The notes beneath the pieces were generated by a model, which had not been told where the DNA came from, did no database searches, and worked only from the letters and a program-made list of their open reading frames with translations. Shown piece by piece: positions 25,601 to 35,810 of a stretch of DNA of 64,000 nt. The DNA comes from Hymenolepis diminuta. Lineage: Eukaryota > Platyhelminthes > Cestoda > Cyclophyllidea > Hymenolepididae. The DNA lies in NCBI GenBank assembly GCA_900708905.1, contig CAADRB010000051.1, positions 133,740 through 197,739 of the forward strand. Direction: 5' to 3'. The position numbers and the translations under genes are program-made. Position 1 is the first letter of the stretch. Every line of letters starts with the position of its first letter.

Positions 25601-26103
25601 ATAGGATAGGTAAGTATATTTTAGACAGTTGAAACGGACAAAATAATTGTCCTGTAATTCGTCAATTGATAGAATTAATCGTCTACGGACCTATGATTAG
25701 TATTTCTTAACGCCAAATGTAATGTTCGTATTTTTAAACTGCCAACCGAAAAGATCAAGCTCCAGTCGAAGAGGAGTGAGTACGTTCTTTGGTAAATATA
25801 ATAGGATGTCTATCTTAAGTGTGGTTATTTGACACAGCTTTGGTAGACACCGTTTGAGTTTTGTCCTTCAGAGAAGCCATTCCTAAGTGAAAGATGAGTG
25901 ATGTCTAAATTAAGTCTCGAAGTAGTCTTTTGCATACTTCAGGCTACTATTTCAATTAGTCAACTATCAAAAAACATGGGGCATGGGAGACGAAAGTTCA
26001 CATTTTAAGAGGAAATTGCAGAGTAGATAGAAGTGAGTCAGAGGATCAGGAAAACCCTACTTTGTCTGAGCTCCAGAATTATCAGATCAACTGCTATTTC
26101 AAG
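22641..26103. other. AT-rich intergenic stretch
   Basis: No supported gene. A diverged copy of repeat R4 lies near 25200-25420. Other open frames (23926-24165, 24723-24905) are unrecognised and probably chance. Confidence 0.5.
25200..25420 (+). repeat. Dispersed repeat R4, copy a
   Basis: It shares CTAAACTTTAACTGAACGCTCTCAA-like sequence and a later AAAACTATGCACCCTTGTCC-like block with 40720-40930; the 47640-47870 copy shares the first part. Diverged. Confidence 0.4.
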
Positions 26104-26436
26104 ATGAAGTTCTTCTCATTAACTCTTTTCATCACCTTCGTAAGCAAAATTAGGATTTTAGGTTTTCATAAGATTTTCACATCAACTGGACAAAGAAGCC
26201 TACCAGATGACAGATCATCTTTGTTCGTGATAACTGATCCAACAGTGCCTTCTCATCTCCCCTTCATTTGCAAAGAGCCGATAACACACAATTTTCCTTT
26301 TCATTCAGGTGAGATTTCAATAGCTCTTTTGTTAATGCCATCGCCTCCTTAAAGACCTAGCCGTAGATCTAATCTTCGTCTTTGTAGTTTAGCGGCAAGA
26401 AAAGTGCACAACTCAATACTTTCGCAATCAAATTAA
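26104..26436 (+). CDS. Tentative two-exon gene for a small secreted peptide
   Basis: The ATG at 26104 opens MKFFSLTLFITF, a good hydrophobic signal-peptide core. The frame stays open to 26308, where TCAG is followed by the strong donor GTGAGA. An acceptor (TTTAG) at 26392 leads to exon 26393-26436, in phase 1, ending with TAA; the joined product is 82 residues. A second possible donor, GTAAGC at 26140, with an AAG at 26172 would remove 33 bases in frame. AATAAA at 26671-26676 could serve as poly(A) signal. The product is unrecognised, and no catalytic or binding motif is seen. It converges on the GLMP gene. The signal peptide plus strong donor favour a real gene, but transcript proof is absent and exon 2 is short. 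Confidence 0.4.
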
Positions 26437-26934
26437 GTAAGACTCGTGATTTTCTGACTCCATTGCGTACTTCTATTAGATCACCGTTTCATCTCTTAAA
26501 GGCCAACTTTACTATTATCGCGTGAGTAAAACATGTAAAAGCTTATTCGTAGTGCTGTGGTTAATGGAATTCCGGAGTTTACTGCGTAAAGTGACCTATA
26601 CTTTTCTAAGGCTACGACTCTTTTGATGGTAAATCCGCATTTCACCACAGTTCACGAAGTTCAAAGGTTCAATAAACGCTATTGCACATCTAAATTGTAC
26701 TCTCGCCAAATATAAACATGGAGGTCAAGGGTCACTTATCCAAATTTGCTCTTTATCCGGTAAACCTTATAAGATTCATGTCTCCGTTCAATACTAAAGT
26801 CATTGGACACTTATTTTGAGTGGAAATTAAGTAGTCTAAGCGGTTATTCCAATAAAAAAACACTCGAACCAAAATCAGTCAGAGAGAAACGAAAAGTAAA
26901 TGAATATCAAAATGAATATAGAATAAAGTAGGTT

Positions 26935-29900
26935 TTACACATCAGCATCTTCGGCATCATGTTCAGGGTCAGTTAAAAGAGCGTGTTCATAGTTATCTGA
27001 CGATGTGGACCAACGACGACAGAATCTGAGAACAACAAAGAGAATTAGAAGTCCGAATGATATAACAAGCACAGATCCTGCCATGAAAATCATCATCCAG
27101 ACAAGACCTGACAGTCCAACGACGGGTGGAGCGCCGAGGCCCAGATCCACGGACCTACAAAACCAATACAAAAAACAATAATAGTGTAAGCCACAAGAAC
27201 GTTAAAATTAGGCTTACAACCAGTATGAAAGCACACGCCAGGAAGATGACCATTTCCTCTCACCCTTTGCTATTTTCTTGTTTTTTGACTCCCTCCATCG
27301 TACAAACGTCACGGCCCTCCATTCCAACTGACACTATCTACATGATACTCCTTTGATAATGAAGAATGACTTTCTATGAATTTCCAATATTATCTTTCAA
27401 TCACATTCTCTATGACAATATAATATTATTTTCTGTAATTGTCTAGTTTCCCTTAAAAGCGCACCTGCCCTTACACCCTCACGTCCCTATTGAGGTATTT
27501 GAGGAGGCAAGTTTTATTGAAGCTTGGAAATGAAAGCAATTGAGGTACGATTGCTACAGACGTCGGTTTTCATAAACTGAAACGTGTATTTATAATAACT
27601 AATTTCACCGTCTCTAAACCGGTTTTAATAGAGAATACATAGCTTTCAACACAAAATCTATCGGGGGAAATGTGGGGATTACTGCCTTGATATCAAGTTT
27701 TCTGCAGAGTTTCGGTTACAATTAGGGGCTTCTTTGTGTTTAATAATTTCTTCTTTTAAGGATTTTTGAGAGTGTTTATGTAGGAGTTTTTCTTTCTAGG
27801 CAAGTAGGTGCAAATTGTAGTAATCAGTTTTCAGGAGCAAAGGTTGCCACTCATTTGTATTTTCTTCCATTTCAAATTCGTCCGATTGTAGGAGAAATAG
27901 CACCCTCAATGTAACCAAGGTTAAAAATTGCGTGGTGAAACCACTCCCAACTTTAGACTTACTGAGCTGTCAGTTGGCATAAGCAGGCAAGGTTTGTTCT
28001 AATGGCCACGATAGCAGCATTATGCCATTTTACTTGATTTAGCATAGCAGATCTCACTAAGTTCATCCAAGGTGAGGCGTATGAGTGCTTAGACTAATGG
28101 CTTGAGTTACTACTCTAGCAACACTTACAACTCAGAGACTAGAAACAAAGGCAGCAGTTTAAACAGAAGTACACTCAAATTTCAAAAACCTGGGCAGGAG
28201 TAAGCGATAGTTAAGTGAATAGGATGAGCTTAAATAAGCTTATATGATTTTAACACTGAAGAGCTCACTAGAATTCATCCAAGATGAACTCACCAATACC
28301 TAGAATATTATATGATAATGATAGTAACAAATAAAGTAACTTTTAACTCACCAATGAATATACTTAGAGGCCTTATAGAATCCATCACCTGAGTCCCCAA
28401 AACTGATATTCACTGCACGAATGGCAGGTAGATCAAGGCCGAAGATGAAGGGTACGAAAGATCTCGTCACGATGAGTTTTTTGGTATTCTTATCGATCAG
28501 TGACTGCGATGAGACAGTAACAGCTCGACTAGTTTTTAACTCAGCCGAAGACTCATTGACGTAACAGACCGACTTCCAGGTCATATAGGAGTTGTTACTT
28601 AGGAAGATTGTCACATCCTGAAAGAGAAAAAAAGGGGTTTAAAAACCATTCTAGAAGACAGCTAATGAGCCTTAGACCAATTCTAAAATAGGAAGTATTT
28701 TGGATTAGGATTCAACAAAGCAACTATAGCCATTCATCAAACCAGTAATTCTGAACGATTTATCGGCAGTTGTCCATCGTAAGGTGAATGAAAGTTCATC
28801 AAAGGCTATTTGGGACAATGCTAGAGCTAGCTGAGAAAGGCCCATTGAAAACCCTGCTCCACAATTACAACAATGAAGAATAAATCAGTGAGCACGTTTC
28901 TACAAGGAAGATGATGTGCTGGTCAAAATGCAAAACGTGGCTAATTCCAAATTTGCATACGTAAAGACTGAGTGCTAGAGAAACTCTATCTGGACGAAAA
29001 TAAAGTGTTTGGTCAGAAAAAACGCAATGTGGATAAAGAATCCTACAACCGCCCGCATTATCGAAAATTAAAGAGATGGTTGTGAAATCATGTCATGAGG
29101 ATTTTCCAAATGAAGATGACGAAAAGATTAGGCAAGTCTACTCAAGTTTACATTGAAAAAGGACATGATGATCTTGAAGCTCAGACGAAGTGGAATTGTC
29201 CTGATTGCCCGACTCTCATTCCTACCCGTGGTCAAATTTAGCGCCCCATTTCCAATCTTTGAGTGTTAATCTTGCGACCTTTGAAGTAGATGATATGGTC
29301 GTTAACATGACACAACTGGCTTATAGGCTTACACAAGTTGACGACTTATTTAAATGGTAAAATGTTAAAAACAAATCACAAATAGTGAATGTACGGCGCA
29401 CATATGAAATCGAATAAGACCAAAACAAAGCGAGATAATAAACTATGAAGCTGATGCCATCTATTAAAATCTCAGCCAATTATCAAGCGGACAAATATCC
29501 ACTCAACTCATCATTTAGAACTCCAGGTGAATTATTATCCTACCCTAGCATATTTTCTAACTTTAAGGTGGCGGTTAGGAAAGCGTTTTCCAGTACACAC
29601 CTTGAGCAGAGAGACAGCATCATGAAGCCTCCATGATAAAGGTTCGAATTCTACTACCCTCTGCCTTTTATAGACCCGCTAGAAGAAACAATAATTATTT
29701 TCCCCCAACATTTCTTCTATAAATAAAGATATAAATTCCTTCTTAATTCTCCCACTGATAAAAGACACCGCAATTATACCTCTGCTTAAGCCGATACCGA
29801 TTGAGTTTCGTTAATACACACACGTGTTTACTATAAGGTGCCCGGTGTTGTGATGCTGTGGGTTATTGGGTTATTGGTTGCTAGATAATCGAGTTTTCTA

Positions 29901-32250
29901 GATTGCTTGTTCTGCGAGATTAATACCGGGACTTCCAGTTTGTTACGTTATAACATGTCCAGACCTAACCAGTGAGATAGACCATTTCGATGGACAGCGA
30001 ATTTCGCAGAATTTCATCGCTGTGCCACGGTATTTAAACTAACTTTTTGACAAATCCCGGTGAATAGAAATTATTATCCAACCATTTCCTAGTAGTGACT
30101 CAACCGACTTCGTGCCTTGATTTATTAACAGGTCTAGGACTTATTTGAAATGAACAAATAAAGGACAATAACGATAAAACATGTATTCAACGATATTAAT
30201 CATCGGTTCGCTTGTGTTAGGTAGATTTGGCTACGAGATACCAATGAGATCCAGATGAAAATCTGGTTCTAGCAAGGTGACTCTGTCTTGTATGACACTT
30301 AATCATAATATCTCTGTACTTTTCGATCACATCTACCCTCTATCGCACATCCCGTTAGAACTGGTTATTTAACCGCCTAATAAAAGTGTGAAAAAATCGA
30401 CTGAACACGTTGAAACGCAAAACGATTAGAAAGAACAGTGCAATGCGTAGGTGACTACGAGATCGAGCCAGTTCGATAGTAAAAAATAAAGAAAATGACG
30501 CATTTCGAGAAACTAAGTAGTACGTTGTTGTAAACTAAGAACTTGGGCTTAACTAATCTAATACTGAATGCCTGCTGATATAGCACGGCTAAGGTTGATT
30601 TCCTAAAAGATTTCCAGATATTTAAATGTTAGAAGACCTGTAGAAAAGTTCAATCAAGAAAACAACTGACTTGAAATAAGGATTTAACACAGAAGTTATA
30701 AATAACCTGCAACTACAGCAAACCAGAAGAAATTATCTGGTTTTGTAAATTAGGTAGCGCATCTGTCACACAGATTAAGTCTGTGAAACGACAGTAAAGA
30801 TACTCGGACCGATATGAAGACCTTGAGAAGCAGTCATACGAAACCGAAGCCCAAAAATCACACGAACTTGAGCGGTTAAACAAATTTCAGGCGTGTTGTG
30901 CTTTTACGTGACCTGATGTGATTTGTGGGAGGAAGATTAACGAGACAGTAATCGTAACTGATTTCTATTTTCGATGAGCCCGGATACGATTTAACGGCTG
31001 CCGACTCTTACATCTTCGTCCCTCTTAATCTCTCGATTTTTCATCGTGCCTAACTCAATAAAATTTGGTCAGCGCAAATCTCGTGTTCCACTTTTCGAAG
31101 TGTCAATTGTTGTTGCCAAATGGTAGCCTCAGAACTACAACAACAGTATTAATTAAAAAATAAACTAACTTTAAAACTCACTTTGAAGGTACCGGGTGCA
31201 GGTTCATCATTAATCGATACTGAAGTTGAATTTGCAAATTGGGCATTCGGAAGAAGTGTGGTGTTCGATATCAAGGCCAACCCTAAAGCCCATCGTGTCT
31301 TAGCATACGGAATTCCCGCTCTTTTAGCAATTGAGAGGCGTTGAATGGTAACTTTGATTCGAACAGCTAATCCTCCTACTAAGATAACATGGGGAGCATC
31401 AAGTGAGTATTGGTCCTTATCTGAAAATGTAAACTGAAAAAAAGAAAACTTAGAAGCAATTAATCCTAATTAGAAAGCAGCACAGAAAAAAGCAAAACTA
31501 ACCCGCAACTCGACGTGACCATGTGTGCCGAATACAGCCACTGAGCGAGTGTCATTGCACTTAAGACCCACAGACAGCAACCCTAAAGCGTTCGGTTTGG
31601 GATCCCAGTCACTGAGATACCAAAAACACTGATTTGTTGATATCTTACTAACACCATCAGTGTACTTTGACAGATCGGCCACATCAAGTGTATCATTGTA
31701 TTTGTATAACTGAAAGGGAGGAAATGACCAGAAATTGCGCAAGATACATAAACATTTTGTAAAATGGACTCACATAAGTAAACAAAATGCCATAAAAGGA
31801 GCTGTTTGCGAGAAACACAGCGGGCTGTGTCGAACTGTCATTTAATATAGCCGGCCAATTAAACTGAAGGGAAGAATTTGCTCTACTTGATGATATAAAT
31901 ACAGAGGGCACACTTCTATCTGAATATGAATTAATAACGAAGTGGGTAGAAAAGTGGGGCTCCTGATAAGAAACTGTTAAAACATTCAAGTCCTCTGGAC
32001 AGTTATCACATCCCGGATTAAGCTCTGCTTTTAACTAAAGATTTAAGTGATATATAATAACATACTGTTTGTTGAAAAACGTGTGGAACGTACAATGAAA
32101 TTACTACAATTGTAATTAGCAAAGTCTTGGTAATTTCCACACACATCCCCCTACGACTGCAAGCCAGCCAAGGCAGACTGACCTCACCTTGAGCAAAGAT
32201 GGACATATAGCACAGTAAAATAATCACAGATTGAAAGCGTTTAATGTTTG
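26935..32250 (-). CDS. GLMP: Glycosylated lysosomal membrane protein (GLMP/NCU-G1) orthologue, six exons
   Basis: Exons on the - strand: about 32250-32188, 32027-31774, 31709-31503, 31433-31182, 28617-28352 and 27154-26935. All introns are GT-AG and the phases agree. From the only ATG (32206) the frame is 405 residues; human GLMP has about 406. Matching landmarks are an N-terminal LNPGC, FTYLYKYNDT, the AFF/NISFG block (AVNISFGDSGDGFYKASKY), then LGLGAPPVVGLSGLV and one C-terminal membrane span (about residues 351-375). The short cytosolic tail ends in YEHALLTDPEHD, with tyrosine/dileucine-like sorting features. About ten N-glycosylation sequons sit in the luminal part. The family is a heavily glycosylated lysosomal membrane protein that in mammals supports the MFSD1 transporter. 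The frame upstream of the ATG encodes a hydrophobic stretch (SVIILLCYMSIFA) that looks like the signal peptide, so the true start is probably in an unseen upstream exon or at a non-AUG codon. Confidence 0.92.
28740..29250 (+). repeat. Dispersed repeat R5 copy in GLMP intron 4
   Basis: The end of this segment (GGCAAGTCTACTCAAGTTTA, then GAAGCTCAGACGAAGTGGAA and CCTGATTGCCCGACTC) matches 50500-50615 and, more weakly, 60640-60700. The last of these follows a LINE reverse-transcriptase remnant, so the shared part may be a LINE 3' end. Confidence 0.45.
29677..29955 (+). repeat. LTR-like repeat R6, copy a (GLMP intron 4)
   Basis: It shares with 32828-33120, in the same order and orientation, TAGAAGAAA, TATTTTCCCCC, TTTCTTCTATRAATAAA, AAAAGACAC, TTAAGCCGATAC, GAGTTTCGT, GTGGGTTATT and CGAGTTTTCTAGATT. 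The repeat ends in TTATAACA here and starts with TGTTAG in copy b, as expected for a solo LTR of about 280-290 bp. Confidence 0.7.
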
Positions 32251-32289
32251 CTAACTTTCAAAAAGATTCTTTAAATAGGTCAATCTTCG

Positions 32290-32301
32290 TCTTTATAATA
32301 T
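32290..32301 (-). promoter_or_regulatory. Possible TATA box upstream of GLMP
   Basis: On the - strand ATTATAAAGACG lies about 90 bases upstream of the ATG at 32206. If used, transcription would begin near 32265 and the first ATG would be the one that gives no signal peptide. AT-rich sequence makes chance matches common. Confidence 0.25.
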
Positions 32302-32827
32302 TTATATCAAATAATCTGTTAATTTTTAATATAGCCAAATATCTATTGCAGCAATTTTAGAGCATTGAAATTTTTACCAAATATATGCTTATAATCAAAG
32401 ACACCAATAGAGGATTCTTATTTATTGATAAAGAAGTTTCGTGTTGGCCTGAATGTATTTTCCAACATTGGATATGTAGCGAGGTACAAGCCAATTAGTC
32501 TAGTGAAATAACCAAATAAATTCTCTTGCGATTTGAATTTATTATTGCTCTAGCTAGCAGATGTTTATCAATACCTGGCCACTAGAAATGATTGACTGGT
32601 GATTGACTTGCCAGCCACCTCCGAACTGATCTAGTGACATGAATGACTTGAATTATTTTATCTATTCGATCGATGTGACCCTGATGGATCTAACGTTACT
32701 ATAATTATTATACCAATTATGGACTGTTAGGATCATCTAAAAATTTGACGTCAGATAATTTAGTCTAACTTCCATTGAAGTACTTCTTTCTAAAATATAT
32801 AGAGGCATGTGAAGTGAACAATGTTTC

Positions 32828-33120
32828 TGTTAGAAGAAAGGATATTTATTTTCCCCCGCTCTCAATATTTCTTCTATGAATAAAAATGTAATTTCTTTCT
32901 TTATTTCCCCGCCGACAAAAGACACTTGATAATTATACTTATTTGTTTAAGCCGATACTGACTGAGACGGAGTTTCGTGAATACACTCGTGTTGACTATA
33001 ACGTGACTTGTGATCTGCCGTGGGTTATTAGCTTCTGTGTTAAGTTGCTATATTACCGAGTTTTCTAGATTATTGACTCAGCGAGATTACTACCATAACT
33101 CCTAGTTGATTACTTCATAG
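32828..33120 (+). repeat. LTR-like repeat R6, copy b (upstream of GLMP)
   Basis: Partner of 29677-29955 in direct orientation. It begins TGTTAGAAGAAAGG and ends near TACTTCATAG. GLMP exons 1-4 lie between the copies, so they are not the two ends of one element but separate solo LTRs. Confidence 0.7.
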
Positions 33121-35452
33121 CGGTCACCAAAGTTTACCAAAGCATCGGAAACATTCTTAAAGAGCGTACGTGCAACCGATCGCGTATCGAGTAAGTGCAG
33201 ATGTGCTCGCAGAGGTCTTCGAGTCGATCAGCGATTAGTATTCGTGCAGAGCACCGTTAATTGTACTTAGAATTACAAATCATGCACAGGAAACTCCCTC
33301 CAAAAGGCACCTCCATTGCTCTCACTACTTTGGAGACGATTTATGGCAAAGGACTCTGCTAGAGGCCTTTTGTACTTATTTGCAGCTGATTGACTTCTAA
33401 GAAGATTATTAATATTTTATCAAGGACCCAATTTTGTAGTATCCACTACAAACGTTTTTGAAGAATATCGTAATTGCATGTTAGCATTAAGTAATATTAA
33501 TTAATTTGTTTTTGTAAATAAACTTTTTTAAAAAAATTTTATTTTCGTTAATTGTTAGGTATTTTTAAGTAAAAGCTTTTTATCTGAAATAATCGTAGAT
33601 TTTGAGGTAAATGACTTATTTATTTCAACTTTTTAGCACTCCATTGGAAATAATTATGTGACAATAATTGCAAAATTCTTAAATCTATCTATCATTTGAT
33701 GTCATAGCTATTAAGGGTAAAAAATATGATTTTACTATTACAATTGATAGATATAAAAACGTGCACCCCTTCTTTAATACTGCCGGCGAAATCCTTGAGC
33801 ATTGGATACCACAGTTTGTGCAATATATCGCTCACTTTTATGACAGTGGACTTATGTTGGTCTAGCATGGAGTATTTTGCTAATTTTTGCTTTTCTCAAA
33901 AATTCACATGAAACTGAATTAATAGACAGTCGTAAACCTATCAAGAATCAAAGAGGTGTTATTAGACAACAATTTGCCTGTATTATACCTATGAAGCCAA
34001 GTCAAGGGCAGTGCTCAGACTACTGCTCTACGATGATTGTTTCGTGTATTTTCGACTCCTCCCAGTCCTTCCATAAAAATGTGTTAAAAATGTCACAATC
34101 AGATATAAACTTGGTTCACTTGGGCAGAGCACCTTAACACTGAACGATAACGAAGGTTTAACACTAGAACGATACGAAACCCTTCGAATTTTAACTAAAT
34201 GGTATATTGTAAAATATTTACCTATTATATGGCAACAAACGGCTCTGCAACTCTAAAGATGGAAGTTTCACCATCATCGATCTTCTACATATGGTCTGTT
34301 CAAGTGTGTACGTTACCTGAACTGAATGAGGCTAAGTACAAATGAATACAAACCTTGGCTCCTTAAAATCGACAATGCTACAATTTGCACCTATTTGACT
34401 TAGAAGTTAAACTTAAATAGGACGCTAACAAACATCAGATGAAATGAAAATTTAAGGACAAAGAATGTCTAATCACATCAGAAGCTATACAGGAATCTTA
34501 GTCTCAAGACTGAAATCCCCCAATTCTCTTTTCTCCTCCCCTCAGTAAAAATAGCATTGTACATGTACCACATGTATCCAAATTGTATCTTACACATTAC
34601 CTTTTGTTTAAATAGACTAAATGAAAGTTAACTGATATTTTATGCAATGAAAAGTAGCATAATTCTGATATGGGAGAATAGAATGAACTATTCAATCGAT
34701 CAATCAATCGAATCCTCCTCGAACACAACTTTTATCATCAATCAACCAATCCTGTTCACCTCAAGCGAACACAGCTTACGGAGTTCTACTAATCTAAAAT
34801 TTTTATCTTTCTCATCTTTGCTATCTCAAGTCTTAAACTGCGGTACATTTGCCTTGTCAGTATTGGAAAAAGATTCATTGTAGCAGTCAGACCGACCCTT
34901 CTTGATTAAATAATACCGATAAATAACCACCAAACACTGAAGACAAGCGTCTGTTACAATCGAGAGGACGAATCGTGAAATTTGAATTTTTGAAAGTGAG
35001 CTGTCAATTTAGTAAATATTATACAATCCAAGCTCAAAAATCAATGATTTAATATTCCTTGATACCTTGATGTGGCTTCCAATCTTTATGATTCCCACCC
35101 CTATATTAATTTTTTAAACTTACTGTTATTGATGTCAGTTACTTCCCACAATTAAAAGTTATAAGCAAATTTTTCTTTTTCTGAGTAAAAATAATGATCT
35201 TCACTTGGTTGCAGTCATAACATAACTTTTTCTTATGCTCAAAAGTGAATGGTCCCACTATTCGGGTGGGAAAGAACTGTCTGACTTCCTTTTTTGCGTA
35301 ACTGCATTTAAAAGTCAGTAGTGCAACGAATAGGATTATGATAAAATGAAAAAAGGCAATATACTATTGTTGTTGACTTTAATTATGGTTCGCCACCGAC
35401 AACGCCTGCTCCAAATTGCTCATGATCTCAAGAGCAGTATCGATTGGCATTT
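33121..35452. other. Intergenic stretch between GLMP and LHFPL
   Basis: No supported exon. The open frames at 33726-33911, 33877-34137 and 34647-34883 are isolated and unrecognised. It contains an R2 copy at 34900-35030 and possibly a scrap of R4 near 34480-34570. Confidence 0.5.
34900..35030 (+). repeat. Dispersed repeat R2, copy d
   Basis: CGATAAATAACCACCAAACA, CGTGAAATTTGAATTTTTGA and TTAGTAAATATTATAC follow the same order as at 11150-11270. Diverged copy in the same orientation. Confidence 0.5.
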
Positions 35453-35482
35453 AGCACCAATCAATAGAACGTGATTGGTGCT
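35453..35482. other. Perfect 11-bp stem hairpin beyond the LHFPL poly(A) signal
   Basis: AGCACCAATCA at 35453-35463 is the exact reverse complement of TGATTGGTGCT at 35472-35482, with an 8-base loop. It lies 24 bases downstream (on the - strand) of AATAAA at 35512-35507, where 3'-end processing signals are expected. Confidence 0.6.
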
Positions 35483-35506
35483 TGTATTTCCCTCCATTTA
35501 TCTGTA

Positions 35507-35512
35507 TTTATT
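35507..35512 (-). promoter_or_regulatory. Candidate poly(A) signal of the LHFPL gene
   Basis: TTTATT on the + strand gives AATAAA on the - strand, 299 bases after the predicted stop at 35813-35811. Confidence 0.45.
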
Positions 35513-35810
35513 TCCATTACTAGCCCGTACATCAACCTCGGAGTGGCTGAACTTCCCAGTCCCAGTCACCACCATCAGTAATCATCCAACATTGGTATCA
35601 GGATAGGTCGTTGAAGTTAACGGTAACAAATGATAGGGGCAACTCGCTTGGTGTGACACAAAATTCTGTGTTATTGAGCAAAATCAAGAGTTGGGAGGAG
35701 TTAATTCATTGAAAGTATTTCTATCATTCCATACAATAAACGCAATTTATCCACATAATAATTACCAAAAAAAAATCAGATAAAATTATAGCGTAAAGAG
35801 AAGTGACATT

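Noticed and set aside
27155..27171. Start codon of a separate 78-residue membrane protein at 27171
   Set aside because: The first residues are intronic; the frame is GLMP exon 6 entered at 27154 by splicing.
29570..29660. B-box-like GGTTCGAATTC suggesting a tRNA or SINE head
   Set aside because: No A box at suitable distance and no cloverleaf.
31710..31742. Open frame extending upstream of GLMP exon 3 with its own start
   Set aside because: These codons (MRNFWSFPPFQ) are intron sequence before the CAG acceptor at 31710; the homologous protein begins at the splice site.
29677..33120. One full LTR retrotransposon with two LTRs
   Set aside because: The interval contains GLMP exons rather than retroelement coding sequence, so the repeats are independent solo copies.
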